DNA of 64,000 bases from the NCBI RefSeq assembly GCF_002095395.1, contig NZ_MJEI01000101.1, positions 62,001 through 126,000 of the forward strand, written 5' to 3'. Under the pieces are notes generated by a model that worked only from the letters and a program-made list of their open reading frames with translations, ran no database searches and was not told the origin of the DNA. The position numbers and the translations under genes are program-made. Of the stretch, positions 47,885 to 58,836 are shown piece by piece (position 1 is the first letter of the stretch; each line of letters starts with the position of its first letter). This DNA comes from Williamsia sp. 1135 (GTDB lineage: Bacteria; Actinomycetota; Actinomycetes; Mycobacteriales; Mycobacteriaceae).

Positions 47885-48898
47885 TCAGCCGAGTGCGGCG
47901 CGGATCCTGGTGCCGGTCTCGGTCGTGGTCACCGGGGTGTCGCCGCGGCTCGCCAGGTCGGCGGACACCGCCTGATCGATCCGGTCTGCCTCGGCGTCGT
48001 GGCCGAGATGACGCAGCAGCAGCGCGACCGACAGTATTGCTGCGGTCGGATCGGCTTTGCCCTGACCGGCGATGTCCGGTGCGCTGCCGTGGACCGGCTC
48101 GAACATCGACGGATTGGTGCCGGTGGCGTCGATGTTGCCCGACGCCGCGAGGCCGATGCCGCCGCTGACCGCACCGGCGATGTCGGTGATGATGTCGCCG
48201 AACAGGTTGTCGGTGACGATCACGTCGTAGCGACCCGGATCGGTGACCATGTAGATGGTGGCCGCGTCGATGTGGTTGTAGGCCACGGTGACATCCGGGA
48301 ACTCGACCGCGACCTCGTCGACTGCCCGCTTCCACAGCGACCCGGCAAACGTGAGCACATTGGTCTTGTGGATCAGGGTCAGATGCTTACGGCGACTCTG
48401 CGCACGCGCGAATGCGTCGCGGACAACCCGTTCGACACCGAACCGGGTGTTGACGCTGACCTCGGTGGCGATCTCGTGCGGGGTGCCGACGCGAATGGCA
48501 CCACCGTTGCCGGTGTACGGGCCTTCGGTGCCCTCGCGGACGACGACGAAGTCGATCTCGGGATTGCCCGCCAGCGGCGACGCGACACCCGGGAAGAGCT
48601 TGCTCGGACGGAGGTTCACATGGTGATCGAGGGCGAACCGCATCTTCAGCAGCAGCCCGCGCTCGAGGATGCCGGGCGTCACCGACGGGTCGCCGATGGC
48701 GCCCAACAGAATTGCGTCGTGGCCGCGGATGGCGTCGAGATCCTCGTCGGTCAAGAGCTCGCCTGTGCGGTGGTAACGCTGTGCGCCCAGGTCGAACTCC
48801 GTGGTCTCGACGCCGGGCAGCACCTGATCCAGGACAGACAACGCCTCGTCGATGACCTCGGGGCCGATGCCGTCGCCTTTGATGACTGCGAGTTTCAT
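47885..48898 (-). CDS. leuB: 3-isopropylmalate dehydrogenase
   Basis: A 337-residue NAD-dependent enzyme of leucine biosynthesis. [14 protein letters not shown] at the start, [34 protein letters not shown], and [25 protein letters not shown]-type metal/NAD segments are standard. It overlaps serA by 4 bp and is transcribed after it. Element B2 lies directly downstream. Confidence 0.98.
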   Translation of the reverse strand: MKLAVIKGDGIGPEVIDEALSVLDQVLPGVETTEFDLGAQRYHRTGELLTDEDLDAIRGHDAILLGAIGDPSVTPGILERGLLLKMRFALDHHVNLRPSKLFPGVASPLAGNPEIDFVVVREGTEGPYTGNGGAIRVGTPHEIATEVSVNTRFGVERVVRDAFARAQSRRKHLTLIHKTNVLTFAGSLWKRAVDEVAVEFPDVTVAYNHIDAATIYMVTDPGRYDVIVTDNLFGDIITDIAGAVSGGIGLAASGNIDATGTNPSMFEPVHGSAPDIAGQGKADPTAAILSVALLLRHLGHDAEADRIDQAVSADLASRGDTPVTTTETGTRIRAALG

Positions 48899-50490
48899 GA
48901 CAGGTCGACCTGTTCGATCAGGGTGGCCTCGACGGCCTCACCGATGGCCGTGATGACGGCGTCCGGGATCTGCTGGCTCACGCGCAACAGGATCGTAGCG
49001 CCTTCGCCCTCGGCATCCTGGGACAAGCCGGCAGCCTGGATGTCGATCCCGGCGTTGCCGAGCAGGGTGCCGATCTTACCGAGCGAGCCGGGCTGATCTC
49101 CGTACGAGACGACGAGGTTGAGGCCCTCGGCACGCAGGTCGAAGTTGCGGCTGTTGATGTTGACGATTTTCTGGACCTCGGCCGGCCCGGAGAGGGTGCC
49201 CGCCACGTTGAGGACCGTGCCGTCGCCGAACACTGCGCGCAGATCGACGAGGTTGCGGTGGTTCGGGCTCTCGGAGGCGGTGGTCACCTCTGAGGTGACG
49301 CCACGCTCGGCAGCCAGCGACGGAGCGTTGACGAACGTGACCGGCTCCTCGATGACCGCCGAGAACAGACCCCGCAGCGCGGAGAGCCCCAGGACGTCGA
49401 CGCTCTTGACGGCGATCTCACCGCGCACATCGACGGTGAGGTTGGCCGGCACCTGACCGGACAGGGCACCGACGAGGACACCGAGCTTGCGGACGAGTTC
49501 GAGCCACGGCGCGACCTCGTCGTCCACGGTGCCGCCGGTGATGTTGACGGCGTCGGGGACGAAATGGCCCGCCAGCGCCAGCCGCACGCTCTTCGCGACA
49601 TCGGTGCCCGCGCGGTCCTGCGCCTCGGACGTCGACGCGCCAAGGTGCGGGGTCACCACGACCTGCGGGAGTTCGAACAGCGGCGAATCGGTGCACGGCT
49701 CGGTGGCGTAGACGTCGAGGCCTGCGCCGAAGACGTGTCCGGAGTTGATGGCGTCGGCGAGGGCCTGCTCGTCGATCAGTCCGCCGCGCGCGGCGTTGAC
49801 GACGATGACGCCCTTCTTCGTGCGGGCCAGTTCGTCGGCACCGATCAGACCCAGCGTCTCGGGGGTCTTGGGCAGGTGCACCGAGAACATGTCTGCGCGT
49901 TCGAGCAGTTCGTCGAGCGTCACCAGCTCGATGCCGAGCTGCGCGGCGCGCGCCGGCGACACGTAGGGGTCGTAGGCGATGATGTTGGTCTCGAATGCAG
50001 CCAGACGCTGCGCGAACAGCTGGCCGATACGGCCGAGGCCCACGACGCCGACGGTCTTGCCGAAGATCTCGACACCGTTGAACTTCGAACGCTTCCAGGT
50101 GTGCTCGCGCAGGGTGGCGTCGGCGGCGGGGATCTGACGCGCCGCGGACAGCAGCAGACTCACCGCGTGCTCGGCGGCCGTGTGGATGTTCGACGTCGGG
50201 GCGTTGACGACCATGACACCGCGCTCGGTCGCCGCCGGGACGTCGACGTTGTCGAGGCCGACACCCGCGCGGGCAATGATCTTGAGGTTCGGTCCGGCCG
50301 CGAGGACCTCCGCATCGACCTGCGTTGCGGAACGAACCAGGATGGCGTCGGCGTCCTTCACCGCTTCGAGCAATTTGGGACGATCGGGCCCGTCGACCCA
50401 GCGCACCTCGACATCCTCACCGAGGGCGGCAACGGTGGACTGTGCCAGTTTGTCGGCGATCAAGACGATTGGGCGGCCGGTGGGGCTCAC
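48895..50490 (-). CDS. serA: D-3-phosphoglycerate dehydrogenase
   Basis: A 531-residue enzyme, first step of serine biosynthesis. [20 protein letters not shown], the NAD motif [20 protein letters not shown] at about 145-165, [15 protein letters not shown], and [11 protein letters not shown] with the catalytic His are present. A regulatory ASB domain (about 320-450) and a C-terminal ACT domain ([20 protein letters not shown]) make it the long, serine-sensitive form. GTG 50490 has AGGAG 8 nt upstream. A perfect 8 bp hairpin lies 26 nt upstream. leuB is coupled downstream. Confidence 0.97.
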   Translation of the reverse strand: MSPTGRPIVLIADKLAQSTVAALGEDVEVRWVDGPDRPKLLEAVKDADAILVRSATQVDAEVLAAGPNLKIIARAGVGLDNVDVPAATERGVMVVNAPTSNIHTAAEHAVSLLLSAARQIPAADATLREHTWKRSKFNGVEIFGKTVGVVGLGRIGQLFAQRLAAFETNIIAYDPYVSPARAAQLGIELVTLDELLERADMFSVHLPKTPETLGLIGADELARTKKGVIVVNAARGGLIDEQALADAINSGHVFGAGLDVYATEPCTDSPLFELPQVVVTPHLGASTSEAQDRAGTDVAKSVRLALAGHFVPDAVNITGGTVDDEVAPWLELVRKLGVLVGALSGQVPANLTVDVRGEIAVKSVDVLGLSALRGLFSAVIEEPVTFVNAPSLAAERGVTSEVTTASESPNHRNLVDLRAVFGDGTVLNVAGTLSGPAEVQKIVNINSRNFDLRAEGLNLVVSYGDQPGSLGKIGTLLGNAGIDIQAAGLSQDAEGEGATILLRVSQQIPDAVITAIGEAVEATLIEQVDLS

Positions 50491-50515
50491 GGTTTTTCTC
50501 CTGCGGTCAGGCAAT

Positions 50516-50536
50516 GTCCGGCGCATTACGCCGGAC
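50516..50536 (-). promoter_or_regulatory. Perfect hairpin in serA leader
   Basis: GTCCGGCG and CGCCGGAC form an 8 bp perfect stem with loop CATTA, 25 nt upstream of the serA start. It may be an operator or a leader RNA structure. No T run, so not a plain terminator. Confidence 0.5.
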
Positions 50537-50779
50537 TCACGATGGTGGCAACTCCAGCGATCAGCTTAGTGGCCGCCTGCGGTGCCTTCACCCCCGGCCT
50601 CTTGCTCGCCGACCGCGCGGACCTGCGCCGATGCCGCGTAACGATTCGCTCCGAGGTAAACCGCCTGTCTGTGACATGCATTACCGTTATATTGCAACCG
50701 GGCCGGGGGACGGAACGCAGCGCAGTTCGACCGTAAGCGCCGCGATCCACGAGGACGCCCGTAGACGAATGGGGATCGA

Positions 50780-51442
50780 ATGCTCAGGAAACTGCTCGCT
50801 CTGTGCGCAGCACTCGCGACTGTCGTACTCCTGCTGAGCGGGGTGAGCACCGCAACCGCGGCTCCGTCGAAGGTGGCGCTGGGCGGCGGGTCGGGAATCC
50901 TTGTCCTCAGAGGTGGCAACAGTGCGTCGGCGTGCACGCTGACGACCATCGGCTATGACAACAAGGGCGGCCTGTACGGCCTGACAGCAGCGCATTGCGG
51001 CGAAGGCGGACAGCGCGTCGCCTCCGAACAGCAACAGAACCGCGGCGTGCTCGGCCGCATCACCTTCTCCAACCACAAACTCGATTACGCGATCATCTCT
51101 TTCGACCAGGACAAGGTCGTCCCCACCCGGACGGTCGGCAGTGTGACCATCCGCGGCGTACAGACCACTCCCCCGAACTTCGGCACCATCGCCTGTAAGG
51201 AAGGCCGGACCACCGGCAACAGCTGTGGGGTCACCTGGTTCTCCAACGGCGCCGAGCACATCAGTCAGATCTGCGTCACCGAGGGAGACTCCGGCAGTCC
51301 GGTCGTCGTCGGCGACAGACTGATCGGCATGGTCAACGCGTACTACTTCGTCGGCTGCATCGGCCCCGAGACCGGCACCAACATCAAGCCGATCCTGACG
51401 GACCTGCCCAAACGCGGCGTAGAAGGGTTCCGCGTCTACTGA
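50780..51442 (+). CDS. Secreted S1-family (trypsin-like) serine protease, copy 1
   Basis: A 220-residue exported protein. Signal peptide MLRKLLALCAALATVVLLLSG with cleavage near TATAAP. The chymotrypsin-fold triad is visible: His in GLTAAHCGEGG, Asp in KLDYAIISF and Ser in TEGDSGSPVVVG. Cys residues (CTLTTI, AHC, IACKEG, NSCGV, QICV, GCIG) suggest disulfides. The protein is smaller than typical proteases, and autoprocessing or substrates are unknown. It is followed 112 nt later by a paralogue. Divergent from serA. Confidence 0.88.
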   Translation: MLRKLLALCAALATVVLLLSGVSTATAAPSKVALGGGSGILVLRGGNSASACTLTTIGYDNKGGLYGLTAAHCGEGGQRVASEQQQNRGVLGRITFSNHKLDYAIISFDQDKVVPTRTVGSVTIRGVQTTPPNFGTIACKEGRTTGNSCGVTWFSNGAEHISQICVTEGDSGSPVVVGDRLIGMVNAYYFVGCIGPETGTNIKPILTDLPKRGVEGFRVY

Positions 51443-51554
51443 TCGGGTTCTTGTCCGGCTACCGGCCCGGACAACCGGCGATGTCCTCCGGCCTCCGTTA
51501 CGGTCATCACACCCCCGCTCCTTCGGGGGCTCGGCGTCGGGAATCGAGAAACCA

Positions 51555-52220
51555 ATGGTTCGCAGGGCGGTAGTGGCAATGATCGGCGCGCTCGCCGTGC
51601 TGACCGGTTCCGCGATCGCCCCGGCCACCGCGATCCCCTCCCAGGCGAAGGCACCACTCGGCGGCGGCACCGGAATCGTGATCGAGCAGTGGGACGGCAC
51701 GGCAGCCATCTGCACGCTGACCACCATCGGCCATGATCAGGACGGCAACCTCATTGGTCTCACCGCCGGCCACTGCGGGGACCCGGGGCAATCGGTCCTC
51801 TCGGAACTGTGGCCACCGAAGCACCCACTCGGCGTCATCGCCGAAGTCGACACCGACCTCGACTACGCGCTGATCCATTTCGACGAACGCCGCGTCGAAC
51901 CCCTTCGGACGGTGGGCCGGGTGACCATCGACTCGGTTCAGATGGCGCCGCCGCACTTCCCCGACATCGCCTGCAAGGACGGCCGGACCACCGGACACAC
52001 CTGCGGCGTCGTCTGGATCTCGGGCCACGAGGTCCACATATCGCAGATGTGTGTCATCGAGGGCGACTCGGGTGCCCCGGTAGTTCTCGGCACACGCCTC
52101 GTCGGCATGGTGAATGCGTACTTCGAAGTCGCCTGTGCGGGCCCGGAAAAGGGAACCAACATCGGCCCCATCATGAGGGCTTTAAAAGCCCGAGGGATCA
52201 CAGGCTTCACGTTGGCATGA
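51555..52220 (+). CDS. Secreted S1-family (trypsin-like) serine protease, copy 2
   Basis: A 221-residue paralogue of the preceding protein, sharing GGGTGIVIEQ-type start, CTLTTIGHDQDGNLIGLTAGHCG with the His, DLDYALIHFD with the Asp and EGDSGAPVVLG with the Ser. The signal peptide VVAMIGALAVLTGSAIAPATA is distinct. The pair clearly arose by tandem duplication, with diverged surface loops. Downstream lies a long imperfect hairpin. Confidence 0.88.
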   Translation: MVRRAVVAMIGALAVLTGSAIAPATAIPSQAKAPLGGGTGIVIEQWDGTAAICTLTTIGHDQDGNLIGLTAGHCGDPGQSVLSELWPPKHPLGVIAEVDTDLDYALIHFDERRVEPLRTVGRVTIDSVQMAPPHFPDIACKDGRTTGHTCGVVWISGHEVHISQMCVIEGDSGAPVVLGTRLVGMVNAYFEVACAGPEKGTNIGPIMRALKARGITGFTLA

Positions 52221-52259
52221 AATGGGCCCCTGCGAAGGGCTTGAAAGCTGGCACCGCCC

Positions 52260-52348
52260 GCGTGCGGCCCGCGTGCTCTGGACGAGGGAGCGAGGGAGCG
52301 CAGCGACTGAGTCGACTGAGGAAGAGCACGCGATAAAGGGCCGCACGC
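52260..52348. repeat. Long imperfect hairpin element with internal direct repeats
   Basis: GCGTGCGGCCC-GCGTGCTCT (52260-52279) is complementary to AGAGCACGC-gataaa-GGGCCGCACGC (52323-52348): 20 paired bases with a 6-nt bulge. The loop holds a GAGGGAGC direct repeat and CAGCGACTGAGTCGACTGAG. It lies 39 nt after the second protease gene and before the ilvC terminator. It is not coding. Confidence 0.7.
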
Positions 52349-52427
52349 CCCGCGTAGCGAAGCGGAGCGAAAAGACACAGCTGGTGAGACGAGCACCCAA
52401 GCCCAACACAGCGCGTGAGCCGAAAAC

Positions 52428-52461
52428 AAAACAGCCCCGAGCAAACGCCCGGGGCTGTTTT
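52428..52461. terminator. Intrinsic terminator of ilvBNC (bidirectional)
   Basis: AAAACAGCCCCG and CGGGGCTGTTTT form a 12 bp perfect stem with a 10-nt loop, 15 nt after the ilvC stop; the minus-strand transcript ends with TTTTGTTTT. The plus-strand reading also ends in TTTT, so it may serve both directions. Confidence 0.92.
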
Positions 52462-52476
52462 GAAAGCTACTGCAAT

Positions 52477-54060
<1,584 letters not shown>

Positions 54061-54064
<4 letters not shown>

Positions 54065-56079
54065 TGCTGCTCGCCTTTCTCGTCGGATTCGCGCAGCGAA
54101 CCGACCGCTTCGACCCCGCGGACATTGCCTGCGGAAGCCTGGGGATCTTGACCGGGCTCGGTGGACGCCTCGGCATCGTCGTCGAACAACGGACGGATGC
54201 CACGGGCCGCCATGATCTCGTCGTTGCCGGTGCCGGCAGCGACCATCGGCCACACCTGTGCGTCGGCACCGACGACGAAGTCGATCACGACCGGGCGGTC
54301 GTTGATGGCACGCGCCTCGGCGAGCACAGCATCGACGTCTTCCTCGCGCTCACAACGCAATCCGACACAGCCGAGCGCCTCGGCCAGCTTCAGGAAGTCC
54401 GGGATGCGCACCGATGTCTCGGTGTTGTGGGTCGACAGATTCGTGTTGGAGTACCGCTCTTCGTAGAACAGGGTCTGCCACTGCCGGACCATGCCCAGGT
54501 TGCCGTTGTTGATGACGGCGACCTTGATGGGGATGCCTTCGATGGCGCAGGTGGCCAGTTCCTGATTGGTCATCTGGAAGCAGCCGTCGCCGTCGATGGC
54601 CCACACCTCGGTGTCGGGCATGCCCTGCTTGGCGCCCATGGCGGCGGGCACCGCGTATCCCATGGTGCCCAGTCCACCCGAGTTGAGCCAGGTTCGTGGC
54701 TTCTCGTACGAGATGAACTGCGCCGCCCACATCTGGTGCTGTCCGACACCGGAACAGTAGATCGCGTCGGGTCCGGCAGCCTTGCCGATCGCCGAGATGA
54801 CGAACTCCGGCGACATCGAACCGTCCGCCGGACGGTCGTAGCTCAGCGGGTACGTACGCCGGATTCCGTCGAGGTACGACCACCAGGTACTCAGGTCGGG
54901 CGCGGCGGTCGTGGTGGCGCGCTCGTCGCGCACCGCTTCGACCAGTTCGGAGATCACCGCGCCGCAGTCGCCCACGATGGGGACATCTGCATGCCGGTTC
55001 TTGCCGATCTCTGCGGGATCGATGTCCGCGTGGATCACCTTGGCATCAGGGGCGAACGAGTCGAGCATGCCGGTGACACGGTCATCGAAGCGAGCGCCGA
55101 GGGTGATCAGCAGGTCGCTCCGTTGCAACGCGGCCACCGCGGCGACGGTGCCGTGCATTCCTGGCATTCCCAGATGTTGCTTGTGGCTGTCCGGGAAAGC
55201 GCCGCGGGCCATGAGGGTGGTGACCACGGGGACGCCTGTCAGTTCTGCGAGTTCGAGGAGTTGTTCTGAGGCATTGGCCTTGATGACACCGCCGCCGACG
55301 TACAGCACCGGAGAGGTGGCTGCCGCGATCAGCCGCGCTGCCTCCCGAACCTGCTTGCCGTGCGGTTTGGTGACGGGCCGGTAGCCCGGCAGGTCGAGCT
55401 GCGGCGGCCACGAGAACGTGGTCTGCGCCTGCAGCACGTCCTTGGGGATGTCCACCAAAACCGCACCGGGACGACCACTTTCGGCGATGTAGAAGGCCTC
55501 GGCCATCACCTTGGCGATCTCGGCGCCGTTGTTGACGAGGAAGTTGTGCTTGGTCACCGGCATGGTGATGCCGGAGATGTCGGCCTCCTGGAAAGCGTCG
55601 GTCCCGATGAGCGACCGACCCACCTGGCCGGTGATCGCGACGATGGGCACCGAATCCATCTGGGCATCTGCGAGCGGGGTCACGAGATTGGTGGCACCGG
55701 GGCCCGAGGTCGCGATGCACACTCCGACCCGACCGGTCGCCTGCGCGTATCCGGTGGCCGCGTGACCCGCGCCCTGCTCGTGGCGGACGAGAATATGGCG
55801 GACCTGCTCGGAGTCGAGGAGCGGGTCGTAGACCGGCAGCACTGCGCCGCCGGGAATACCGAATACAGAGGTGACGCCGAGCTCCTCGAGGGCGCGCACG
55901 ACCGCCTTCGCGCCGCTGACACGTTCCGGTGCTACCGTGCGCCGCTGCGCGGCCGCGGCCGTAGGTACTGGCGAGCCGTTACCCGACTGGCGCCGCGGGG
56001 CTGCGGGCCCTTTGGCCTGCTGCGATCCCGGACCGCCTGGGTGCGACCCCGGCTGGGTGCGTGCTGCTGGTGCGCTCAC
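54061..56079 (-). CDS. ilvB: Acetolactate synthase large (catalytic) subunit
   Basis: A 672-residue thiamine-diphosphate enzyme. After a Pro/Ala-rich N-terminal extension it has [36 protein letters not shown] with the catalytic Glu, [19 protein letters not shown], and the C-terminal ThDP motif [23 protein letters not shown] 56079 has AGGGAA 6 nt upstream. A 172-nt leader with an attenuator precedes it. Confidence 0.98.
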
Positions 56080-56135
56080 TGCACTTCCCTCTGCTCTGAT
56101 GCCGCGGCCTGGGGCCGCGTGCGTCGGTGGACAAC

Positions 56136-56167
56136 AAAAAACCCCCGACAGCAGGTGCTGTGCGAGG
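56136..56167 (-). terminator. Attenuator terminator of ilvB
   Basis: On the minus strand, ACAGCA-CC-TGCTGT is extended by CCC(T)CG / CGGGG pairs and followed by TTTTTT. It lies between the leader peptide and ilvB, so it can cut transcription before the operon. Confidence 0.85.
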
Positions 56168-56206
56168 GTGGCGCGTCGATGCTTTGTGAGTACTCGTTGT
56201 ACTCGG

Positions 56207-56251
56207 TCAGGCGTTGACGCGCCGGCCGAGTACGAGAATCTGTTTTTGCAT
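56207..56251 (-). CDS. ilvB leader peptide
   Basis: A 14-residue frame [14 protein letters not shown] with Ile, Leu, Val, Leu in a row and a further Val, ending in TGA. Rich in the three products of the pathway, it is a classical translational sensor for attenuation. ATG 56251 lies about 12 nt after the predicted -10, so the transcript is nearly leaderless. No Shine-Dalgarno is visible. Confidence 0.8.
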   Translation of the reverse strand: MQKQILVLGRRVNA

Positions 56252-56262
56252 CACAGTGAGTC

Positions 56263-56292
56263 AGGCTAGGACTGTGTGCTGCGGTGAGTCAA
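56263..56292 (-). promoter_or_regulatory. Promoter of ilvBNC
   Basis: On the minus strand TTGACT (56292-56287) and TAGCCT (56268-56263) are separated by 18 nt, placing a start point a few bases before the leader peptide ATG. Confidence 0.65.
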
Positions 56293-56352
56293 ACTTGGTC
56301 ACCGTACATCCCACATGATGAGACAGCCTCGGCGGGATGAAACAATGAGGCC

Positions 56353-56847
56353 GTGTCTGAGCCACAAGTCATCGAGCTGCCCGCGGAGTTCCGTATCCAC
56401 CCGATCGCGTACTTCGCCGTCTTCATGATGGGTGTGTCCGCGCTCGTACTGGCAGGTGTGTCACTGCCCTACCTCGGCTGGACGCTGGCGCTACCGATCG
56501 TGGTCGCCATCTGGGTACGACGATTGCGCACCATCGTGACCGAAGACGGCGTGACGTCGGTGACGCTGCGCGGGCGCAGGTCGGCCACGTGGGAGCAGAT
56601 CTCGGGACTGCAGTTTCCGCGGTGGGGTGCCGTCCGCGCCGTACTCGACGACAAATCGCACCTCATCCTGCCCGCGATCAGTTTCCGCGATCTACCGCGG
56701 CTGTCGGCCGCGAGCCGGGGCCGAATTCCCGACCCCTACGCCATCGACAGTCCTGACGCCGAGCGCATCGACGCCGACGAGACCCAGCCGAGCTCGACCA
56801 AGCCAACCGACCCGGCCGACAAGGGCATCGACAAGGGCTCGGAGTAG
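56353..56847 (+). CDS. PH-domain membrane protein (CFP-6-like)
   Basis: A 164-residue protein with two N-terminal membrane segments (IAYFAVFMMGVSALVLAGV and LPYLGWTLALPIVVAIWV) and a bacterial PH-like beta domain (TIVTEDGVTSVTLRGRRSATWEQISGLQFP). The C-terminus is acidic and disordered. Homologues next to ilvB in mycobacteria include the antigen CFP-6; function unknown. Divergent from ilvBNC; ilvD follows after 74 nt. Confidence 0.8.
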   Translation: MSEPQVIELPAEFRIHPIAYFAVFMMGVSALVLAGVSLPYLGWTLALPIVVAIWVRRLRTIVTEDGVTSVTLRGRRSATWEQISGLQFPRWGAVRAVLDDKSHLILPAISFRDLPRLSAASRGRIPDPYAIDSPDAERIDADETQPSSTKPTDPADKGIDKGSE

Positions 56848-56921
56848 CCTGAACTGCGCAAGTTCTCCCCCTCGCAGCCCAGAGGCGGAGTCGGCCCGAG
56901 TCAGTCGAGGAACGAATAGCC

Positions 56922-58769
56922 ATGCCGCAGTTGAGGTCACGCACAACCACCGTCGGACGCAATGCAGCCGGAGCGCGCTCACTCTGGCGCGCCACCGGCA
57001 TGACCGACGACGACTTCGGCAAACCGATTGTCGCTATTGCCAATTCGTACACCCAGTTCGTGCCCGGCCATGTCCATCTCAAGGATGTCGGTGAGATCGT
57101 GGCCGACGCGGTTCGGGCCGCCGGTGGAGTGCCCCGCGAGTTCCACACGATCGCCGTCGACGACGGGATCGCGATGGGCCACGACGGGATGCTCTACTCG
57201 CTTCCGAGCCGCGAGATCATCGCGGACTCCGTCGAGTACATGGTGAACGCGCACACCGCCGACGCCCTGGTCTGTATCTCGAACTGCGACAAGATCACCC
57301 CCGGGATGCTCAATGCCGCGATGCGGCTCAACGTCCCCACCGTGTTCGTGTCCGGCGGACCGATGGAGGCCGGCAAGGCCGTGGTGGTCGATGGCACCGT
57401 CCATCCGTCCTCGGACCTGATCACCTCGATCTCCGCGTCGGCCAACGACGCCGTCGACGAGGCCGCCCTCCGCGAAGTCGAGCTCGCGGCATGCCCCACG
57501 TGTGGATCGTGCTCGGGCATGTTCACCGCCAACTCGATGAACTGCCTGACCGAGGCCCTCGGTCTGGCGCTACCGGGCAACGGTTCGACACTGGCCACGC
57601 ATGAAGCGCGGCGGGGACTGTTCACCAAGGCAGGCCAGGTGATCGTCGAGGCGGCTCTGCGTTACTACCGCGATGACGACGAGTCGGTGCTCCCCCGAAA
57701 CATCGCCACCCCCACCGCCTTCCGGAACGCCATGGCCCTCGATGTCGCCATGGGTGGATCCACCAACACCGTCCTGCACGTGCTCGCCGCCGCACAGGAG
57801 GGTGAGGTCGAGGGCTTCGACCTCGGAGTCATCGACGACATCAGCCGCAAGGTCCCGTGCCTGTCGAAGGTGTCACCCAACTCCGATTACCACATGGAAG
57901 ACGTTCATCGGGCCGGCGGAATCGCGGCCATCCTCGGCGAGCTGCGCCGCGCGGGTCTCATCGACGACACCACCAGTACCGTTCACTCGCCGACCCTCGC
58001 GACGTTCTTGGACGACTGGGACATCCGCAGTGGCACCGCCACCGACGAGGCGCTCGAGCTGTTCCACGCCGCTCCGGGAGGGGTGCGCACCACGACGCCG
58101 TTCTCGACCGAGAATCGCTGGGATTCTCTCGACACCGACGCCGCGGGTGGATGCATCCGCGACCTCGAACACGCCTACACCGTCGAAGGTGGCCTGTGCG
58201 TGCTCAAGGGCAACCTCGCCGTCGACGGCGCCGTGCTGAAGACCGCAGGCATCGACGAGGACCTCTGGCATTTCCAGGGACCGGCCCGCGTCGTGGAGTC
58301 GCAGGACGAGGCCGTGCAAGTGATCTTGAGCAAGACCATCAAGGCCGGAGAGGTCCTGGTCGTGCGCTACGAGGGCCCGGCGGGCGGTCCCGGAATGCAG
58401 GAGATGCTGCACCCGACCGCGTTCATGAAGGGCACCGGCATGGGCAAGAGGTGCGCGCTCGTCACCGACGGCCGGTTCTCCGGGGGCTCATCAGGACTCT
58501 CGATCGGACACGTCTCCCCTGAAGCCGCCGCGGGCGGGGTCATCGGGCTCATCGAAGACGGCGATCAGGTCCTGATCGATGTGAAGACCCGCAAACTCGA
58601 GGTTCTCGTCGACGACGAGGTGCTCGCCGACCGTCGCGCGAAGATGGATGCCGCCGAGCGGCCGTGGCAGCCGAGAGAGCATCGCGAACGCAAGGTGACC
58701 ACGGCTCTGCGCGCCTACGCCAAGCTGGCCACCTCGGCGGACAAGGGTGCGGTCCGCCAGGTCGACTGA
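56922..58769 (+). CDS. ilvD: Dihydroxy-acid dehydratase
   Basis: A 615-residue Fe-S enzyme of branched-chain amino acid synthesis. [19 protein letters not shown] and [19 protein letters not shown] hold the cluster cysteines, [15 protein letters not shown] and [20 protein letters not shown] are the C-terminal signatures. Lacks any extra domain. It converges with the DoxX gene; element D1 lies between them. Confidence 0.98.
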   Translation: MPQLRSRTTTVGRNAAGARSLWRATGMTDDDFGKPIVAIANSYTQFVPGHVHLKDVGEIVADAVRAAGGVPREFHTIAVDDGIAMGHDGMLYSLPSREIIADSVEYMVNAHTADALVCISNCDKITPGMLNAAMRLNVPTVFVSGGPMEAGKAVVVDGTVHPSSDLITSISASANDAVDEAALREVELAACPTCGSCSGMFTANSMNCLTEALGLALPGNGSTLATHEARRGLFTKAGQVIVEAALRYYRDDDESVLPRNIATPTAFRNAMALDVAMGGSTNTVLHVLAAAQEGEVEGFDLGVIDDISRKVPCLSKVSPNSDYHMEDVHRAGGIAAILGELRRAGLIDDTTSTVHSPTLATFLDDWDIRSGTATDEALELFHAAPGGVRTTTPFSTENRWDSLDTDAAGGCIRDLEHAYTVEGGLCVLKGNLAVDGAVLKTAGIDEDLWHFQGPARVVESQDEAVQVILSKTIKAGEVLVVRYEGPAGGPGMQEMLHPTAFMKGTGMGKRCALVTDGRFSGGSSGLSIGHVSPEAAAGGVIGLIEDGDQVLIDVKTRKLEVLVDDEVLADRRAKMDAAERPWQPREHRERKVTTALRAYAKLATSADKGAVRQVD

Positions 58770-58777
58770 CCCGATTT

Positions 58778-58828
58778 TGGTGGGTTCCGGCGAGTGTTTC
58801 CGCAGGTCACGGTCGCCAGAACCCACCA
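58778..58828. repeat. 51-nt palindromic element D, copy 1
   Basis: TGGTGGGTTCCGGCGA pairs with TCGCCAGAACCCACCA (15 of 16) around a 19-nt loop containing CAGGTC. The copy at 62677-62727 has identical arm and loop lengths and agrees at 38 of 51 positions. It sits in the 67-bp gap between convergent ilvD and the DoxX gene, 8 nt from the DoxX gene stop. Confidence 0.85.
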
Positions 58829-58836
58829 CTTTCGGA

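Larger units (their letters stand above)
56136..56262 (-). promoter_or_regulatory. Leader RNA of ilvBNC with competing secondary structures
   Basis: In the transcribed leader GTACTCGG (inside the leader codons) can pair with CCGAGTAC just after its stop, and GGCGCGTC (leader codons R-R-V) can pair over 8 bp with GACGCGCC immediately before the terminator. The second pairing would be an anti-terminator-like or pre-terminator structure, depending on where the ribosome waits on the Ile-Leu-Val codons. Confidence 0.7.
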
